Origin: Saccoglossus kowalevskii
Taxonomy: Eukaryota; Hemichordata; Enteropneusta; Harrimaniidae
Length of the DNA: 31,803 nt
Direction of reading: 5' to 3'
Assembly: GCF_000003605.2 (NCBI RefSeq)
Contig: NW_003133349.1
Location: 169,210 to 201,012 of the forward strand
Shown: in pieces, positions 9,691 to 22,500 of the stretch
Layout of the letters: the number at the start of each line of letters is the position of its first letter
How positions within the stretch are numbered: the first letter of the stretch is position 1
Program-made: the position numbers and the translations under genes
Notes under the pieces: generated by a model
Database searches by the model: none
What the model was told of the DNA's origin: nothing
Seen by the model: only the letters and a program-made list of their open reading frames with translations

Positions 9691-11099
9691 ACATTCTCGC
9701 CACATTACATGTACATGTGATTAAGGTAATTTATCGTGTGTGCAAGTAAACCGAAAATATTTTTTTTAAAGAAGTAAAATGTTAATCTTAAAATTATTCA
9801 TGTCTCAAGAAAGTTCACATTTGTAAAATTCGTATTACACGTATGATGGCTCAAGTTGTCCAGTGCAATTGACGATGTCAAGATGGGCGAACATGGTTAC
9901 AAAAGTATCTAGCGGGCATACGTGTAGTACTCCATCCATGTAAGCCTTGTAATTTAAATACTTTATCGTGGAACTAGGTAAAGAGGAATAAACAAACGAG
10001 GGATTACTCGTGTCGATCTAGTTTGAATCCAATAATTGAAAAAAAAAACATGCGTGTATCGAATCAGACTGTCACTTGAAGTGTAATCGTCCAGACATTA
10101 TTAACTTACAAGATTACACTAGAATTGTAGCTAATCATCGATGGCCTTCGAGTCAGTTTTCCATAGTGCAGCGCAGTGGGGTGCGTTTTGTATTCACGGT
10201 CGTGTTTGTGCACGTCAGCTTAGTCAGTGTGTTTAGTATTTACAGTCTAAACTAAAGTGTTGTATCTCTATTTATCAATGTCTTACAGTAGAAGATGTCA
10301 AAACTCTTTCTCAACTCCGAGTTCAACTTTAATTCTGAAATATTGTTTTTTAATTTTTATTTAGTCTTTATAATAGCATCAGAACCGTGTGCGTACAATT
10401 ATTGTACAGTGTATTTTACATTAGAGAGATAGAGAGTTCACATGAGAGGTACACTCATCACACGTGGAAAAGTTTATTCACAGCGTAATCATGCCAGCGG
10501 TGTTTTGTAATGTAAACCACAGGACCGTCAATATGCGTTGTTTATACGTTTCCATAGCAGCATTTTACAGTTAGAATGACTCCATTCTGGGACACATCAC
10601 TCGTACATTAGTTGTCCAACTACCATCAAACAACTTTTTTAAGTCCCACCCCTAGCAACGCACAAACTACCTACTCGTTCATATGCGCCTATTGGTATTT
10701 CGCGTTGTTGTTTGTCTATCTATTGTTTCTTACTCCAGTCTCACTTTTTTATCGGCAAAAGAATGAATCGAAATAGAACCGACGAGCCTATTGACTGCTT
10801 GTATGGCGTTGAATTGCATATGTCAAAGGGTGTTTGTCTAATTCATCAGCATAACCAGCGCACAATAGTAAGTGGGCCTGTTCGTGCATGTTGCTTCAAT
10901 TCATTCGCGTATCAGCCATGCATGCCCCCGACGTGCTCGGATCTCTTCACTTGTTTGTACACAACAGCGGGCGATATTTTAAAAGCAACTCATAATGAAA
11001 TGAAAAAAAAATGAAAAAATATTGCCTCACACATTATCGTCCATAATCGTCCGCGGTTATACATTTATTACACACTTGTTAAAATATTTTTACGAGAAA

Positions 11100-11293
11100 G
11101 GCGCTACTAAAAAGTGTCGGCAGTAAGTATGACCCGGGGAGGTCGCTGAGACTACCAGTACGTATTTGTGCAAAGCGTGGGTGAGGTCAGTCATCCCGGG
11201 AAAGTGTTAAGTTGTGACATTGCATCGTGTCGTACTAGTAACTCGGACGCTACGTAACCACTGTACGCATACAACCCAGACAGTCTATTACAG
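11100..11293 (+). other. Candidate non-coding first exon A of the A1CF-like gene
   Basis: The perfect splice donor CAG|GTGAGT lies at 11291-11299, at the end of a CpG-containing block that includes CCCGGG and TACGTAACC. The next good acceptor on the + strand is TATAG at 12691, just before the coding exon, so this would be a 5' UTR exon. The 5' limit is a guess and no TATA box is evident. Confidence 0.35.
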
Positions 11294-12085
11294 GTGAGTA
11301 CGGGATTTACAATAGCTGTTACCGTGAGCTGTTATGTTTTATCAACAATGTCAAGGATCGTATCAGCACATTGGCGAATGAGTTCCTTGAACCAACACAG
11401 CACTAAAGCTACAGCACACCGGCAATCCAGTATACAGCGTGGCTTTAAACAAACATTGGTGGCTTGTGTATAACTAGATATTTCAAAACAATTAAATTAA
11501 TTCACGAGACTGTCATTGTATATGGCTCAATGATCCGACATGGTGACCGGACATTGTCATACATTTGCGTGGAACTGTTGAGAATTATTTTCGCTAAGAA
11601 CGGCGTGTGTTCAACATGTTGCGGGTATTATTCGGTATGTATCTGTATACCGTTCATCTTAATACTTTCAAATGGTATGGGTCATTTACTTTGAATTTCA
11701 TGCGACGATTTTCTTTTTAAATTTGTGATAAGCTTAATAATAGTGGCATTGCTTTGGCGAACGAGGATATTGTAATATACGGAACGTCATTGAACTCACT
11801 ATCTAACAACACGTGCCAACATTTATATAGTATATGTTTCATTGGTGGACAGTTTAAAAACCGAGTGCCCGTTATTAGAATTAAAAGAGAAAACATTAAA
11901 ATTTCGCGCCACCACGGGGTTAGGCACGATATGAATGAACGTGTTTCGACAGATAGAGGCGGGAACTTTGAGATTACCATTGTTAAATAATGACCCCTTG
12001 CTTTCAAAAGAAAAAAAGGCCGCAAAACATTAGCAACACAATACATCATAGTAAACACCTTGGGTATTCAGTTGGCACTTTCACC

Positions 12086-12163
12086 AGTCCCGTAGTTCAA
12101 CTAGGATAGGTACTACGAGAAGCAAGGTCTCTCGTCCTTAACAACGTAGACACGCGTCTCCAG
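12086..12163 (+). other. Candidate non-coding first exon B of the A1CF-like gene
   Basis: The perfect donor CAG|GTAAGT lies at 12161-12169, preceded by ACGCGTCTC and other CpG-bearing sequence. It could be an alternative first exon or an internal 5' UTR exon entered through a weak acceptor near 12086. Either way it would splice to about 12692, upstream of the ATG. Only the donor quality supports it. Confidence 0.3.
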
Positions 12164-12691
12164 GTAAGTAAACTACATTCTGATGTTAAAATTTGATAAC
12201 AGTTGCAGCCGAATTGCACGGGTAATTAATCAGACCCGACGGCAGACCACGTAGTCAAAAAAAAAAGTCTTCAACAGTCTTAAACATGATCAAATTTTAT
12301 TTTTAGGTTTGTATTTTAGCGACAGTTTAAAATATATTTGTTTCTAGATTGGTCTCACCACATAGTAATCGTCTGATGTGTGTGGACATTTTCAATTGAT
12401 AATGTGTTAATCTGTTCTCAAGGGTTGGGGTAGAAATAAAACTCGTGAATATAACAATAGATCCGATTGGCCAATGGGTATTGACCCGTTAAACTTGCTC
12501 CAACACGGCGTGTCAAGACATTTTTTTTTAAAGTATGTCAGGTTTCACACTTTGTATAATAGAGCCCTTTAAGAAACTTTGGGATGTGTTGCAAATTGTT
12601 CAAAACTAGACGTGTTTTTGCGCATTCTGCGCGAGGTCATCTGACAACTTTCTGCCAATAAGATTGCCTGTTTCATTTGCATGCCCTATAG

Positions 12692-12790
12692 GTTGACACA
12701 GTTTGTTCATAGCGCAGTGGAGATATCGCAAGAACAGTATACCAACGCATACCAGCTATACATGCTATTTCAAACTCAAAGTCCATCACG
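12692..12790 (+). other. 5' UTR part of the first coding exon, A1CF-like gene
   Basis: The acceptor CCCTATAG ends at 12691 after a pyrimidine-containing stretch. The exon then runs about 100 bases to the ATG at 12791, whose context ATCACGATGA has an A at -3. Alternative acceptors ending in GCAG lie a few bases downstream. Confidence 0.45.
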
Positions 12791-13534
12791 ATGACCGCTG
12801 AAGATAGCGTAGTTGTGCCAAACAGCCAGGCAAGCAACATGGAGACCATCAGCGGGAAAACACAGCCTCCAGAAGGGATTGCCGGAGCAAGAAACGAGAC
12901 GGCTTTATTGTCTTTGATGGAACGAACGGGGTACAACATTATCCAAGAAAATGGACAGCGAAAATATGGAGGCCCTCCCCCGAACTGGGAAGGGATTACC
13001 CCGGGTCGTGGCTGTGAAATATTTGTGGGCAAGATACCACGAGATTTGTTTGAGGACGAACTGGTTCCAGTATTCATGTCCGTAGGTCTGATCTATGAAA
13101 TGCGTCTAATGATGGATTTCAGCGGAAACAATCGGGGATATGCCTTCGTCATGTATACGAACAAGGAAGACGCCAAAAAGGCTATAAAACAACTGAACAA
13201 TTACGAAATTCGCAAGGGACGATACTTGGGCGTCTGTGCTAGTGTTGACAATTGTCGCTTGTTCGTTGGAGGCATACCAAAAAACAAGAAAAGGGACGAA
13301 ATCCTACACGAAATGCAAAAAGTTACGGAAGGAGTTGTCGATGTAATCGTGTATCCAAGTGCAACAGACAAAACTAAGAACCGTGGTTTCGCCTTCGTTG
13401 AATATGAAAATCATAGAGCTGCTGCGATGGCACGAAGAAAACTCATCCCAGGAAGAATACAGCTGTGGGGTCATCAGATTGCCGTCGACTGGGCCGAACC
13501 AGAGCAAGAAGTTGACGAGGATATAATGAAAACG
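12791..13534 (+). CDS. A1CF: A1CF-like coding exon 1 (RRM1 and RRM2)
   Basis: The exon holds 248 codons and ends at the donor ACG|GTGAGT in phase 0. It encodes the N-terminal [20 protein letters not shown] signature and both first RRMs. Base composition is richer in GC than the flanking introns, and the reading frame is uninterrupted. Confidence 0.96.
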
Positions 13535-16500
13535 GTGAGTAACCATCCGTATACATCGTTTGCACACCTGACTCGATTCATGTTTTGAAATGTGCAACCT
13601 GTTATCGACGATATCACTCGAATATAATGAAACTTCCCGAATTAAAAACTCTTCTGAGAAGTAGTGTTATTTTCAAACAGTTAGTTTATTGCTTCATTTT
13701 GTAATACAACTAATCATCCGAGTGAAAAAGGAGTGACCTAAAAACTGAATGACGCTAATTTTACCCTCGAGACTGACAATTGCGTTCTCATTTGTATCCA
13801 GTGTCGCAGCCTCAGTGCCGACACTAAAAATTTACCGCTTTTCTGCAAAAACTCTCCAAATATACTCGAATTTTGTTTAAAATATAAGAACATTCCTAGT
13901 TAAAGCAGGTTTGTCCAAAATAATATGGAAACGTGGCATTTGCGATGTTTATAACGACGGTACCGTCTCTTTTAATACCTTCTGGCTGTTGACTTTATTT
14001 TTGTCTGACCTGTTAAAAAATTCTGGACAGAAATATTGTTAGATACATTCTAAAATTAACACAGCAACACCGAATGCGATTCGCAAGTGATTCCCCCAGA
14101 GATGTTAGTAGTGAAATGAGAACAATTATTTTATAAAGACATTTATAAATTTTGGAATTTAAAAAGCTGATGGCGGATCCGAATAGTGCTTCGAATGAGA
14201 GGGTGGATCTTGATTCAACATGGCGGGCCTGTACTGACTCAATTCCAATTGCTGATTGCTTTACTACTTGCCTAACATCACGTACAATGACTGTAACCTA
14301 TAAAATATTGGAAATAGGCATTTTATTATAACAATTATTTCATGTTTATATGCATGGTTGTTTTTTTAGGTTGTGTAAGAACATGGTAAATGCAACCGCA
14401 CCATGTTAATACATGTTAATAGTTAACCTTGCACTATAGTTAATAAGTTGCTAGGAATTTGTCTTGTATAAATCCCACACATTAAACTGCCAGTGGGTAG
14501 CTGGGGTGGCTGCAGCAATAAAAAAAAAAACTGTCTGATCTCCCCCATGGAGACAGTCTATGACTAGACAAAACTCTGCACTGCCATAATGTTTGAGATA
14601 ATTTATTGGATCTGACAGTGTAACTGGTTCACACTTAAGATTACTGGGTGTTTTGCATATACCTATTATTAAGGCAGTTTTGAAAATCAGATAATACTGT
14701 CATCTGCTGTAGCACGTGGTTGTTCTATAATGGCGACCACGTGGCAAGTATAAATGGTATAATTGCATTTATTTATACCCCCCAAAAATAAAAGTGTATG
14801 ACATGCACTATGAAAACCATGTAGGGTAGTTCACATTTTGATTTCCATTGGACATCATTTAATTTGAGCTAACTTGCTGGTTACTTAAGACAAAAAAACA
14901 AACATGTTTAATGATGTTTACAGTAAAATTTTCCCAATTTGTCCATAATTCTAAAATTAAAGATAATGAAATTAATTTCATGTTAATTTCATTATTCATG
15001 TTTGATCAAAAAAATTTAGGGTAGGCTATTTGGCCTAATATGCAGAGCATCTTAAGAAATCATATTTTTAACATAGGCAATATTTACAGTTTTGAAAACT
15101 CACATTTACTGAGTAATCCCTCTGAGTGACAAGATTTGTCACATGGGACCATGTAAACTAGTACTTTTAAAAAAGGAAACATATATCATAAAAATTATTT
15201 TCTAATGATCACGTGACATTTGATAACAAAATGTTAAAAACACCTAAGTGACCTTTGTGGTATTGCTGAACAACACTTTTTATTGCTGCAGTAAGTTCAT
15301 GGTCATTAGCATCACCAAAACAGAAAGATGAACTTGAAGAAAGCATAATGTCTTTTATTAACATTAAATTCCTTGTATATTTCAAATCATTTCTCTTAGC
15401 ATAGAGCATAACAATGTTGGACAAATGCCAACATGGTTGTTGTGCTTTCTGTGGTTTACTGTCTATTGAACCATTGTTGTACCTGTGATGACTTGAAGGT
15501 GTGGTTGAATTTCTTTCACTTTGTCCCAGAAAAACATTAAAGAATAAAGTAACAATGACACATAAAATAAAAATTGAAGGTCTTCTATATATCCTGGTAT
15601 CTTAACATTCGCATGGCCGATGATTAGTTTGATAGCAGCGAGTTTAAAAGAATATCGGTTTATTCTTATTGCTGTTTAAATGTCGTTTGGAGCTGTGCCA
15701 GCTAGAAACCATTGTGGTCTGAAGCCACCATGTATATGCAGATGACTTGTAACACGTGTTATTAGTACATGCATTACTAAGATATATTTTAGTCTCACTC
15801 CAGTTTGATTGTAGGTAAACTAGGAAAATAATCCACTTGAATTCGGTAATTACTGCTTGCTTTACAAGGATAATGAGTTCTAATGAATATCACATTGTGG
15901 TTTGGAATTCTTCCACTTTTCTTTATGAGTTGTTAGTTTGTCTTAGATAAACACATAATAAAATGAAAAAAAAAAACAGCCATTATTCAAATATATGGTA
16001 GACATGACTATTGGAGATGAGTGAAAATTTATAAACTATCGTAGCATACTTAGTGTGATGTAGACAGTGACAATAGCCAGTACAACTTCATTGTGTGTTC
16101 ACCTTAAATCTGTCCTACTTGAAGGATTATAGAGTATTGTATTGTGAAACAAATTGACTTTTTAGCGTGACGATCACAGTTACGCTATCTGTTTAGTTTG
16201 GTGTTTGGGGTAAACCTGCCCCAGGTTAAATACACCTGCGATTTTAAAGTATATAATTTATTCGGATTTAGATTTGTTCATGTTGTATTAACAGTTAACA
16301 TAGTCGCAATACTGTAAACTCATTTATTATACAGTGAGTTTTAATTTGTCTAGTTAAAAAACGTAATATTAAATTTATCCATCTGAAGTTGTAACAATTT
16401 TATTGAACTTATTATTGTTTTATTGGCAAATCTGTGAATTTAAAACTGAATGAATTAGATCAAATAGTGAAATTAAATACTAGTGACAATTAATGATTTT

Positions 16501-19500
16501 ACAGTAGTTCATATAAATTACATGCAGATTATAAAAACATATACAAAACACAATTATATTTTAGGTACCATAAGGAACAAATAAAATTTTATTTTTGTAG
16601 TACTTGAGTGATTAGGATTTCATTCACAAGTTTACAAAAGTAAATAAATAGTTAATTTTATTCATCATTTAAAAGTTAAACCTAGTTCACATTTTCATAT
16701 TGATATTAACATTTCAATTCAGGTATGCTGCCTGGACAGAGTATATACAGGCGATGTGATGTCAATTTCTCTCAGTCCCACTAATGGTAAAGTGTAGTGA
16801 AGAGAGAGGCATTATGGGATTGTACTAATCCTAACTAAAAAATAAATTCTATTTGAAAAACTTATATGACATAGAGGCATTCACAGGACTGTGTGTGCTA
16901 GCAGTTTTCTATGCATGTATATCTTTCTAATTCAGATGGCAGTCTTTGTTGCCATGGAAATAAGTATGGGAACCGCTTTTTTTGTCGTCTCATATTATAA
17001 ATCATGTGTTGTCTCTATTGCTGCTACTGTTTATTATATAGTGAAATGTACATAGTCCGAATAATTTTAGCGTTTACTAGAATACATCAAAAAAGTTGTT
17101 TCCGTATTTTAAAAGTTGTTTATAAAGTTGAGACAAATTGGATTGGCTATAATAATTTGTGTGGTGTTCCACAATATGCCTCAAAGTCATTCAGATTCTG
17201 GTAATTTTTGAACTTCCCACTGCATACACGCAGACTCAGTCGATTCTTTCAAAGGCGTGTTTTCATCTGTGGTGATGTCACAGCAATTGTTCTCATTGGT
17301 CACTGGCAGTTTTTATAAGTTTATATAGTTACAAACCAAAAATATTTGAAACTGCTTTTCCAAAAGCACTGGCATTGTCACCCTAGATTTAAAATTTAAT
17401 AATTCAATTGAATAAAGTAAAAAAACTAGCTCATAGTATAATTAGAAATGTTTTTTTTAAGCGTGAAGAGAAGCATACGGTAATGGTTATTTATTTATTT
17501 TTTTGCTCAAAAATTATTATCTCGCGTCTTCAATGGAAATTGTATTGTTTACAACAAAGTTCTTACCTATTTGTTACATTGCAACGAGAAAGTAATAGAA
17601 CTCGTACAGTAAAATTACAAATGGTATTGTTAGAAGCTGAAAAGCATGGGCATTGAACAGTTAAAACATGAATGGACTAGCAGTGGTTGAATAGAGACAG
17701 AGGTCAGCGTAGGTAGCTATAGGTATGCAAGGTATCTGTAGATGACTATAATATGTGTAAGGCCTGCCCAAACAAGCATTTTGTGAACTTCATTGTGTAC
17801 CAGAATGCATAAATGAGATTATCTTGATGCAGACCAAAGTTCAGATAGTCTTGTGACACGCATATTAATTCTCTTATCTATAGGGTTTTAAAAGGCCATC
17901 CATTGCTGTTTGCAATATTTTGCAATATATATATATATAAATGATATTTACAACTCTTGGTATACTAAATGAGTATGAACACATGGCCTGTATTTAATCT
18001 GTAGATACCTAGAAATAAATTCTTGTTTGAGCAACAATAATTTTTTCAGCCATCTGTAGATTTTGTTCAGATACCGTCCCCCCAACACTGTGAGGGACGG
18101 TGGTTTAGACATGCATAGCTGATTGTATATTAATTATAATGTACCTACTTAAATACCAATTTTGGGCTGTCATGTAATTGGACATTAATGGTATTTTGTC
18201 TGTGTGTCTGGGTACTTATTTTTTTTTCAATGAATGCTTTTATGATTGAATAGAGATTTGATTAAGTTTCTGGTATTTAAAGTGTCACCTCAATCAACGC
18301 ATTTCATGAATAATTAATAGCAATGGTTCTCCTACGGAAAAACAATCAGTCAATTTGCAAAACTATTTTTTTTAACTTAATCACATGATGGGTCCAGTCA
18401 AGAGTAAAACAAGGGTCTTACTTTGATTACAACTACCGGTATCTTGAAAGTAATCCAAAATTCATGTTATTTATTTTGTCCGGTCCAAAGAACATTTCTG
18501 TTTGCTTCCAGATAAGATATGCTATTGTGGCTGAAATACCATGCTACGTGGCTACAATTTTCTGTCTTGTCATCAGTCATTTACTCGAGTTGAGCTAAAG
18601 TTACAAAAAAACATTCGGCCAATGCGGTTCGCAATATGTTAGTTTATCATTTTGTTCATGGAACAGAACAGTAATGTTTTGAAATTGTGAATAAACTAAA
18701 AATAGTAAAAAGAAAATGAGTTAGGGATTAGTGTTTAATCTGTTATTTAAAATATTAATATTTCATAATAATTAGAATATCTGAAAAAATATAGGTATGT
18801 TCATTGTTAATATAATAAAGTACTTTTAAAGGGTATAATCCTTACAATTAATTGACCTTGAGTGTCAGCAGGTGAAGTCACATGACACCTAGAAAAAAGT
18901 GTTTGTTTCCAAAATGGATGAACACATTTTTTCTTATTTGAAAAATTTCATTGAATTTGTGCTTTTATTTAAATTTTCTCACACATTACATATACATTTA
19001 ACATGTAGACACTTGTGATGAATTTGTCTGAATTCTAGCCCTACTTCCTTTTTCGTTTCACAACAAGTTGTTATATAAATCAAATAAAAAAGAAGATTGT
19101 GACCCCAAACACAGTGTTCAGATTTAGAAAGGTGGTGAAGTGTTGAATGAAGATTTTGCTGGTATGCTGTGACCCAGCCAAATATCGGTTATTTGTTACA
19201 TTTCATTTACTGTTGCATAGGCTTAAGTTTTCAATTGAAATAACTATTTAATAATCTATTAAAATTATATTTCATATATGACAGAACAAATCACTTTCAC
19301 AGTTAGTCAGTGATAAATATACACAGGGTAAATAATATTAGTTTTATTCAGTGTGAAAACTGTGAATAAATTTGCAAGTGGCATGCCCTAAGGTACATTA
19401 TGTCTTACTCATCATCAAGTTGATAACAGTTTAACTAATATTGACTCATTAAACCGACATGCCATTAATCAGTCTGTCTACATGTGCAACACACCATGAC

Positions 19501-22500
19501 CAAACTTAAGACTTAATATTTATTTCATTTCTTGGTAGCCAGAGAAGGTGACCCCTCTGAAATGAGTCATATATGTATTTTGACCCAGCCCATGTTTGTT
19601 TTCACTCTTATCTTCGATATTCTCAAAACCTCTCTCTTATTGTAATAATAGTCACTATGTTGAAAATGTGAGTCAGAGAGTATCGTTCAGTGTTTTTTTC
19701 TCTTGGGTCTGTGTCTGTACTGTACGATGATCTAAGTTCAAATGCAGTATCTAATACTGACTTTTCATATCAATAAATCCCGATTATTAGTAAATTTTTT
19801 ACATTTATAATCTTTTGAAAAAAAAAATGTAAGAAATGTAAGGTAGANNNNNNNNNNNNNNNNNNNNNNNNNNNNNNNNNNNNNNNNNNNNNNNNNNNNN
19901 NNNNNNNNNNNNNNNNNNNNNNNNNNNNNNNNNNNNNNNNNNNNNNNNNNNNNNNNNNNNNNNNNNNNNNNNNNNNNNNNNNNNNNNNNNNNNNNNNNNN
20001 NNNNNNNNNNNNNNNNNNNNNNNNNNNNNNNNNNNNNNNNNNNNNNNNNNNNNNNNNNNNNNNNNNNNNNNNNNNNNNNNNNNNNNNNNNNNNNNNNNNN
20101 NNNNNNNNNNNNNNNNNNNNNNNNNNNNNNNNNNNNNNNNNNNNNNNNNNNNNNNNNNNNNNNNNNNNNNNNNNNNNNNNNNNNNNNNNNNNNAACATTC
20201 GTACTCTGTACCTAGATATGCATGAACACGCCTTTCTGCTGACCCAACTAACGAATTATATATGATCACCACCATTAATATCAAGTTGCTAACATTGTCA
20301 ACAATTTGGTTAAGTTGTTCATCATATAATATTTAAAAAAAAAAGTCAGCTCAGCAAAAAAGTCACAGTAATCCTTCTTGGTGGGACATATTATATGATC
20401 TATGTACTAAGGTCAAAGGTTAAGTTAAAAGGGGAGTTGTTAAAATTGACCCTAGTTTCATTTCATAATTGAATTACATACAGGATTTTTTTTTTTTAAT
20501 TACTTTTGGGTCAGCGATTTTTTTGTGTATATATTTATATTTCCTTGTTTTATGCAATTTTATGCTAAATTAATGAATTTTGAATGCATATATCTATGTA
20601 TCCCATTTAATTCTTACATAATTTGATTGCTACAATGCTACAATCACCTCACTGTTAACCCCAAGCCGAGCTGTAGCAGTGGGTGTGAACTGTTTGTTGA
20701 AATAATAATGTGTTATTAGGTAATTTATGAGGCTAATGGAAGACAGACAGAAGTCCAAATATCTTTTTATATTTTGGATAACGTTTTAAGAAAAGTGTTG
20801 TTTAGCTTTATAATAGCTGGTTTTCATTCCATCTCATTGAAATATATTCGCTTGAAACCGATTAAGATACATAAATATTTCGTCCAATGATTACATAGAA
20901 TATAAGTGACGCAACCCCCCCCCCCCCAGTAAGGAAAGAAAAGTAATTGCCATCTGTCAAAACTGTTGGTATTATACAAGAAGTGAAGTAATTATGGATG
21001 TAAGCAAATACCAGTAAAAATAAACAATCCAATTATTCCCTAAATCTCAGACACCTCCTGTCTATCTTTAATGCCAAAATTCTGGTTTATTTAAAATCTC
21101 AAAATTTTATTTTATCAACAATTTGTTGATCTATTTTTGTTTGCATTTCTGATTATACCACAGTGCACAAAAACTTCTGTGGTTGTATTTCTTTGTCTCC
21201 TGAGAAAATATATAAAATAAATAAGCATAATATTGTTAGATAGACTGTCAAACTGTTGCTTGATGTTAAACTGTAAAACATGATTGAGGATGTACAAACT
21301 TGCTATATTGTAGAGGTGGATCATGGATGGCCTGCATTAATTATATTACCAATTTATAAACAAATATTTTAATTAATAAACTGTCAAATTGCTGATCCAA
21401 CTGGACTATATAAATGTTTTAGTTTGTAACAATGAAATAGACATAGAAGATGATACTCCTAACACAATCCTGTGAACATACATTGTGATATAATTAACAA
21501 GTTTGTTTTCTTTCTCCATCCATGTAGGTTAAAGTTCTATACGTTCGTAATCTAATGCTTAACACGACAGAAGAGACAATCGAGAAAGAATTCAACAGTT
21601 TAAAGGAAGGTTCAGTAGAGAGAGTAAAAAAGATCCGAGACTACGCATTTGTTCATTTTGTCACAAGAGAAGATGCTCTCTATGCTCTCAATGCTATGAA
21701 TGGTAAATAAACAAAAAAAAACTCTTGGAATTTATTATTTATACATTTTTTGGGGGGTTGAAATTCTAGAAAACTGTAAAACAATTTGATTTCTGTTGCA
21801 GGTCACAATGTTGATGGTTCTGTTGTTGAAGTGGTTCTTGCCAAGCCAGTGGATCGGGAGAACTATGTCCGTTATACCAGAGGCGGCGCAAGAGGCACAT
21901 TCTCTCAGGGCTACGTTGCACCGTTTGGTTACGATCCAAACTATGGCCCACCGCAGACAGCTAATTACTATGGCCAGTTTCCACAAGCAACGAATACCAG
22001 ATACCAAGAGTAAGTAGAATAAATATTTTGATATGCCTAAGAGTTTTCATCAAATAAAGGAGAAGTTTCACTTTCACAATCTATAAAATGAAGTTTCAGA
22101 AACAACATGGTTGTATTCAATATGTAACATATGTTGTGTTATTCTCACATCAGATTTGAAAATCACCCTAGTGCTAGAGGTGGTATGATACGAGGACGCG
22201 GTCGAAGCGCTGCGGGCTCAAGAGGAGCTGGAGGTCGTGGTTACTTGGCGTATAACATGGGAAGAGGATATGGACGAGGATTCTATGACAAGAAAAACCC
22301 AGTTGAGGTAATAATGCGTCAAATGCCTGGAAAGTAGTGGACTTTTTTTTTTTGATGCCTCAGATCGGTCAATTACAGTAGAGATATTAGGGTTGTCTCC
22401 AAATGAGAGTACAGTATTAAAGTGTACATTTGGACTAGCATTTTTACAGTCAAGATTACATTTTTCCCCTTCACTTCATCATATTTTAAACATAGCTCTT

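Larger units (their letters stand above)
3071..11099. other. Intergenic region between NCKAP1 and the A1CF-like gene
   Basis: About 8 kb with no supportable coding sequence; all open frames are short, match no family I know, and have composition like their surroundings. It contains a tRNA-derived SINE-like sequence (about 4000-4225), a Harbinger-like MITE (6332-6660), T-rich runs near 6380-6620, a 12-base C tract (8057-8068), a short TG run (8259-8270) and several GCGCCCTCT motifs. The segment from roughly 7000 to 11100 has more CpG and mixed sequence than the AT-rich introns. That may mark upstream regulatory DNA of the downstream gene. Confidence 0.6.
13535..21527 (+). other. Large first coding intron (about 8 kb) of the A1CF-like gene
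   Basis: Bounded by GTGAGT at 13535 and CATGTAG at 21527. It holds a perfect 13-bp-stem palindrome (14963-14995), an unexplained minus-strand open frame (15209-15601), the second MITE copy (16312-16504), a short AT microsatellite (about 17925-17939), a GC-rich hairpin (18073-18101), a 346-base gap (19848-20193) and a C tract (20915-20927). Otherwise it is AT-rich sequence in which I see no further gene. Exons inside the gap cannot be excluded, but the flanking coding exons already join in phase. Confidence 0.8.

Noticed and set aside
10712-11014. 100-codon plus-strand open frame
   Set aside because: It does not begin at a clear ATG context, has no recognisable motif and no splice support, so it is likely chance.
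11717-12058. 113-codon minus-strand open frame and its plus-strand partner at 11754-11990
   Set aside because: The two overlap each other, match no family I know, and lie in the likely 5' UTR/intron zone. Lengths are unremarkable for chance.
12673-13077. 134-codon minus-strand open frame
   Set aside because: It is the antisense shadow of coding exon 1 of the A1CF-like gene.
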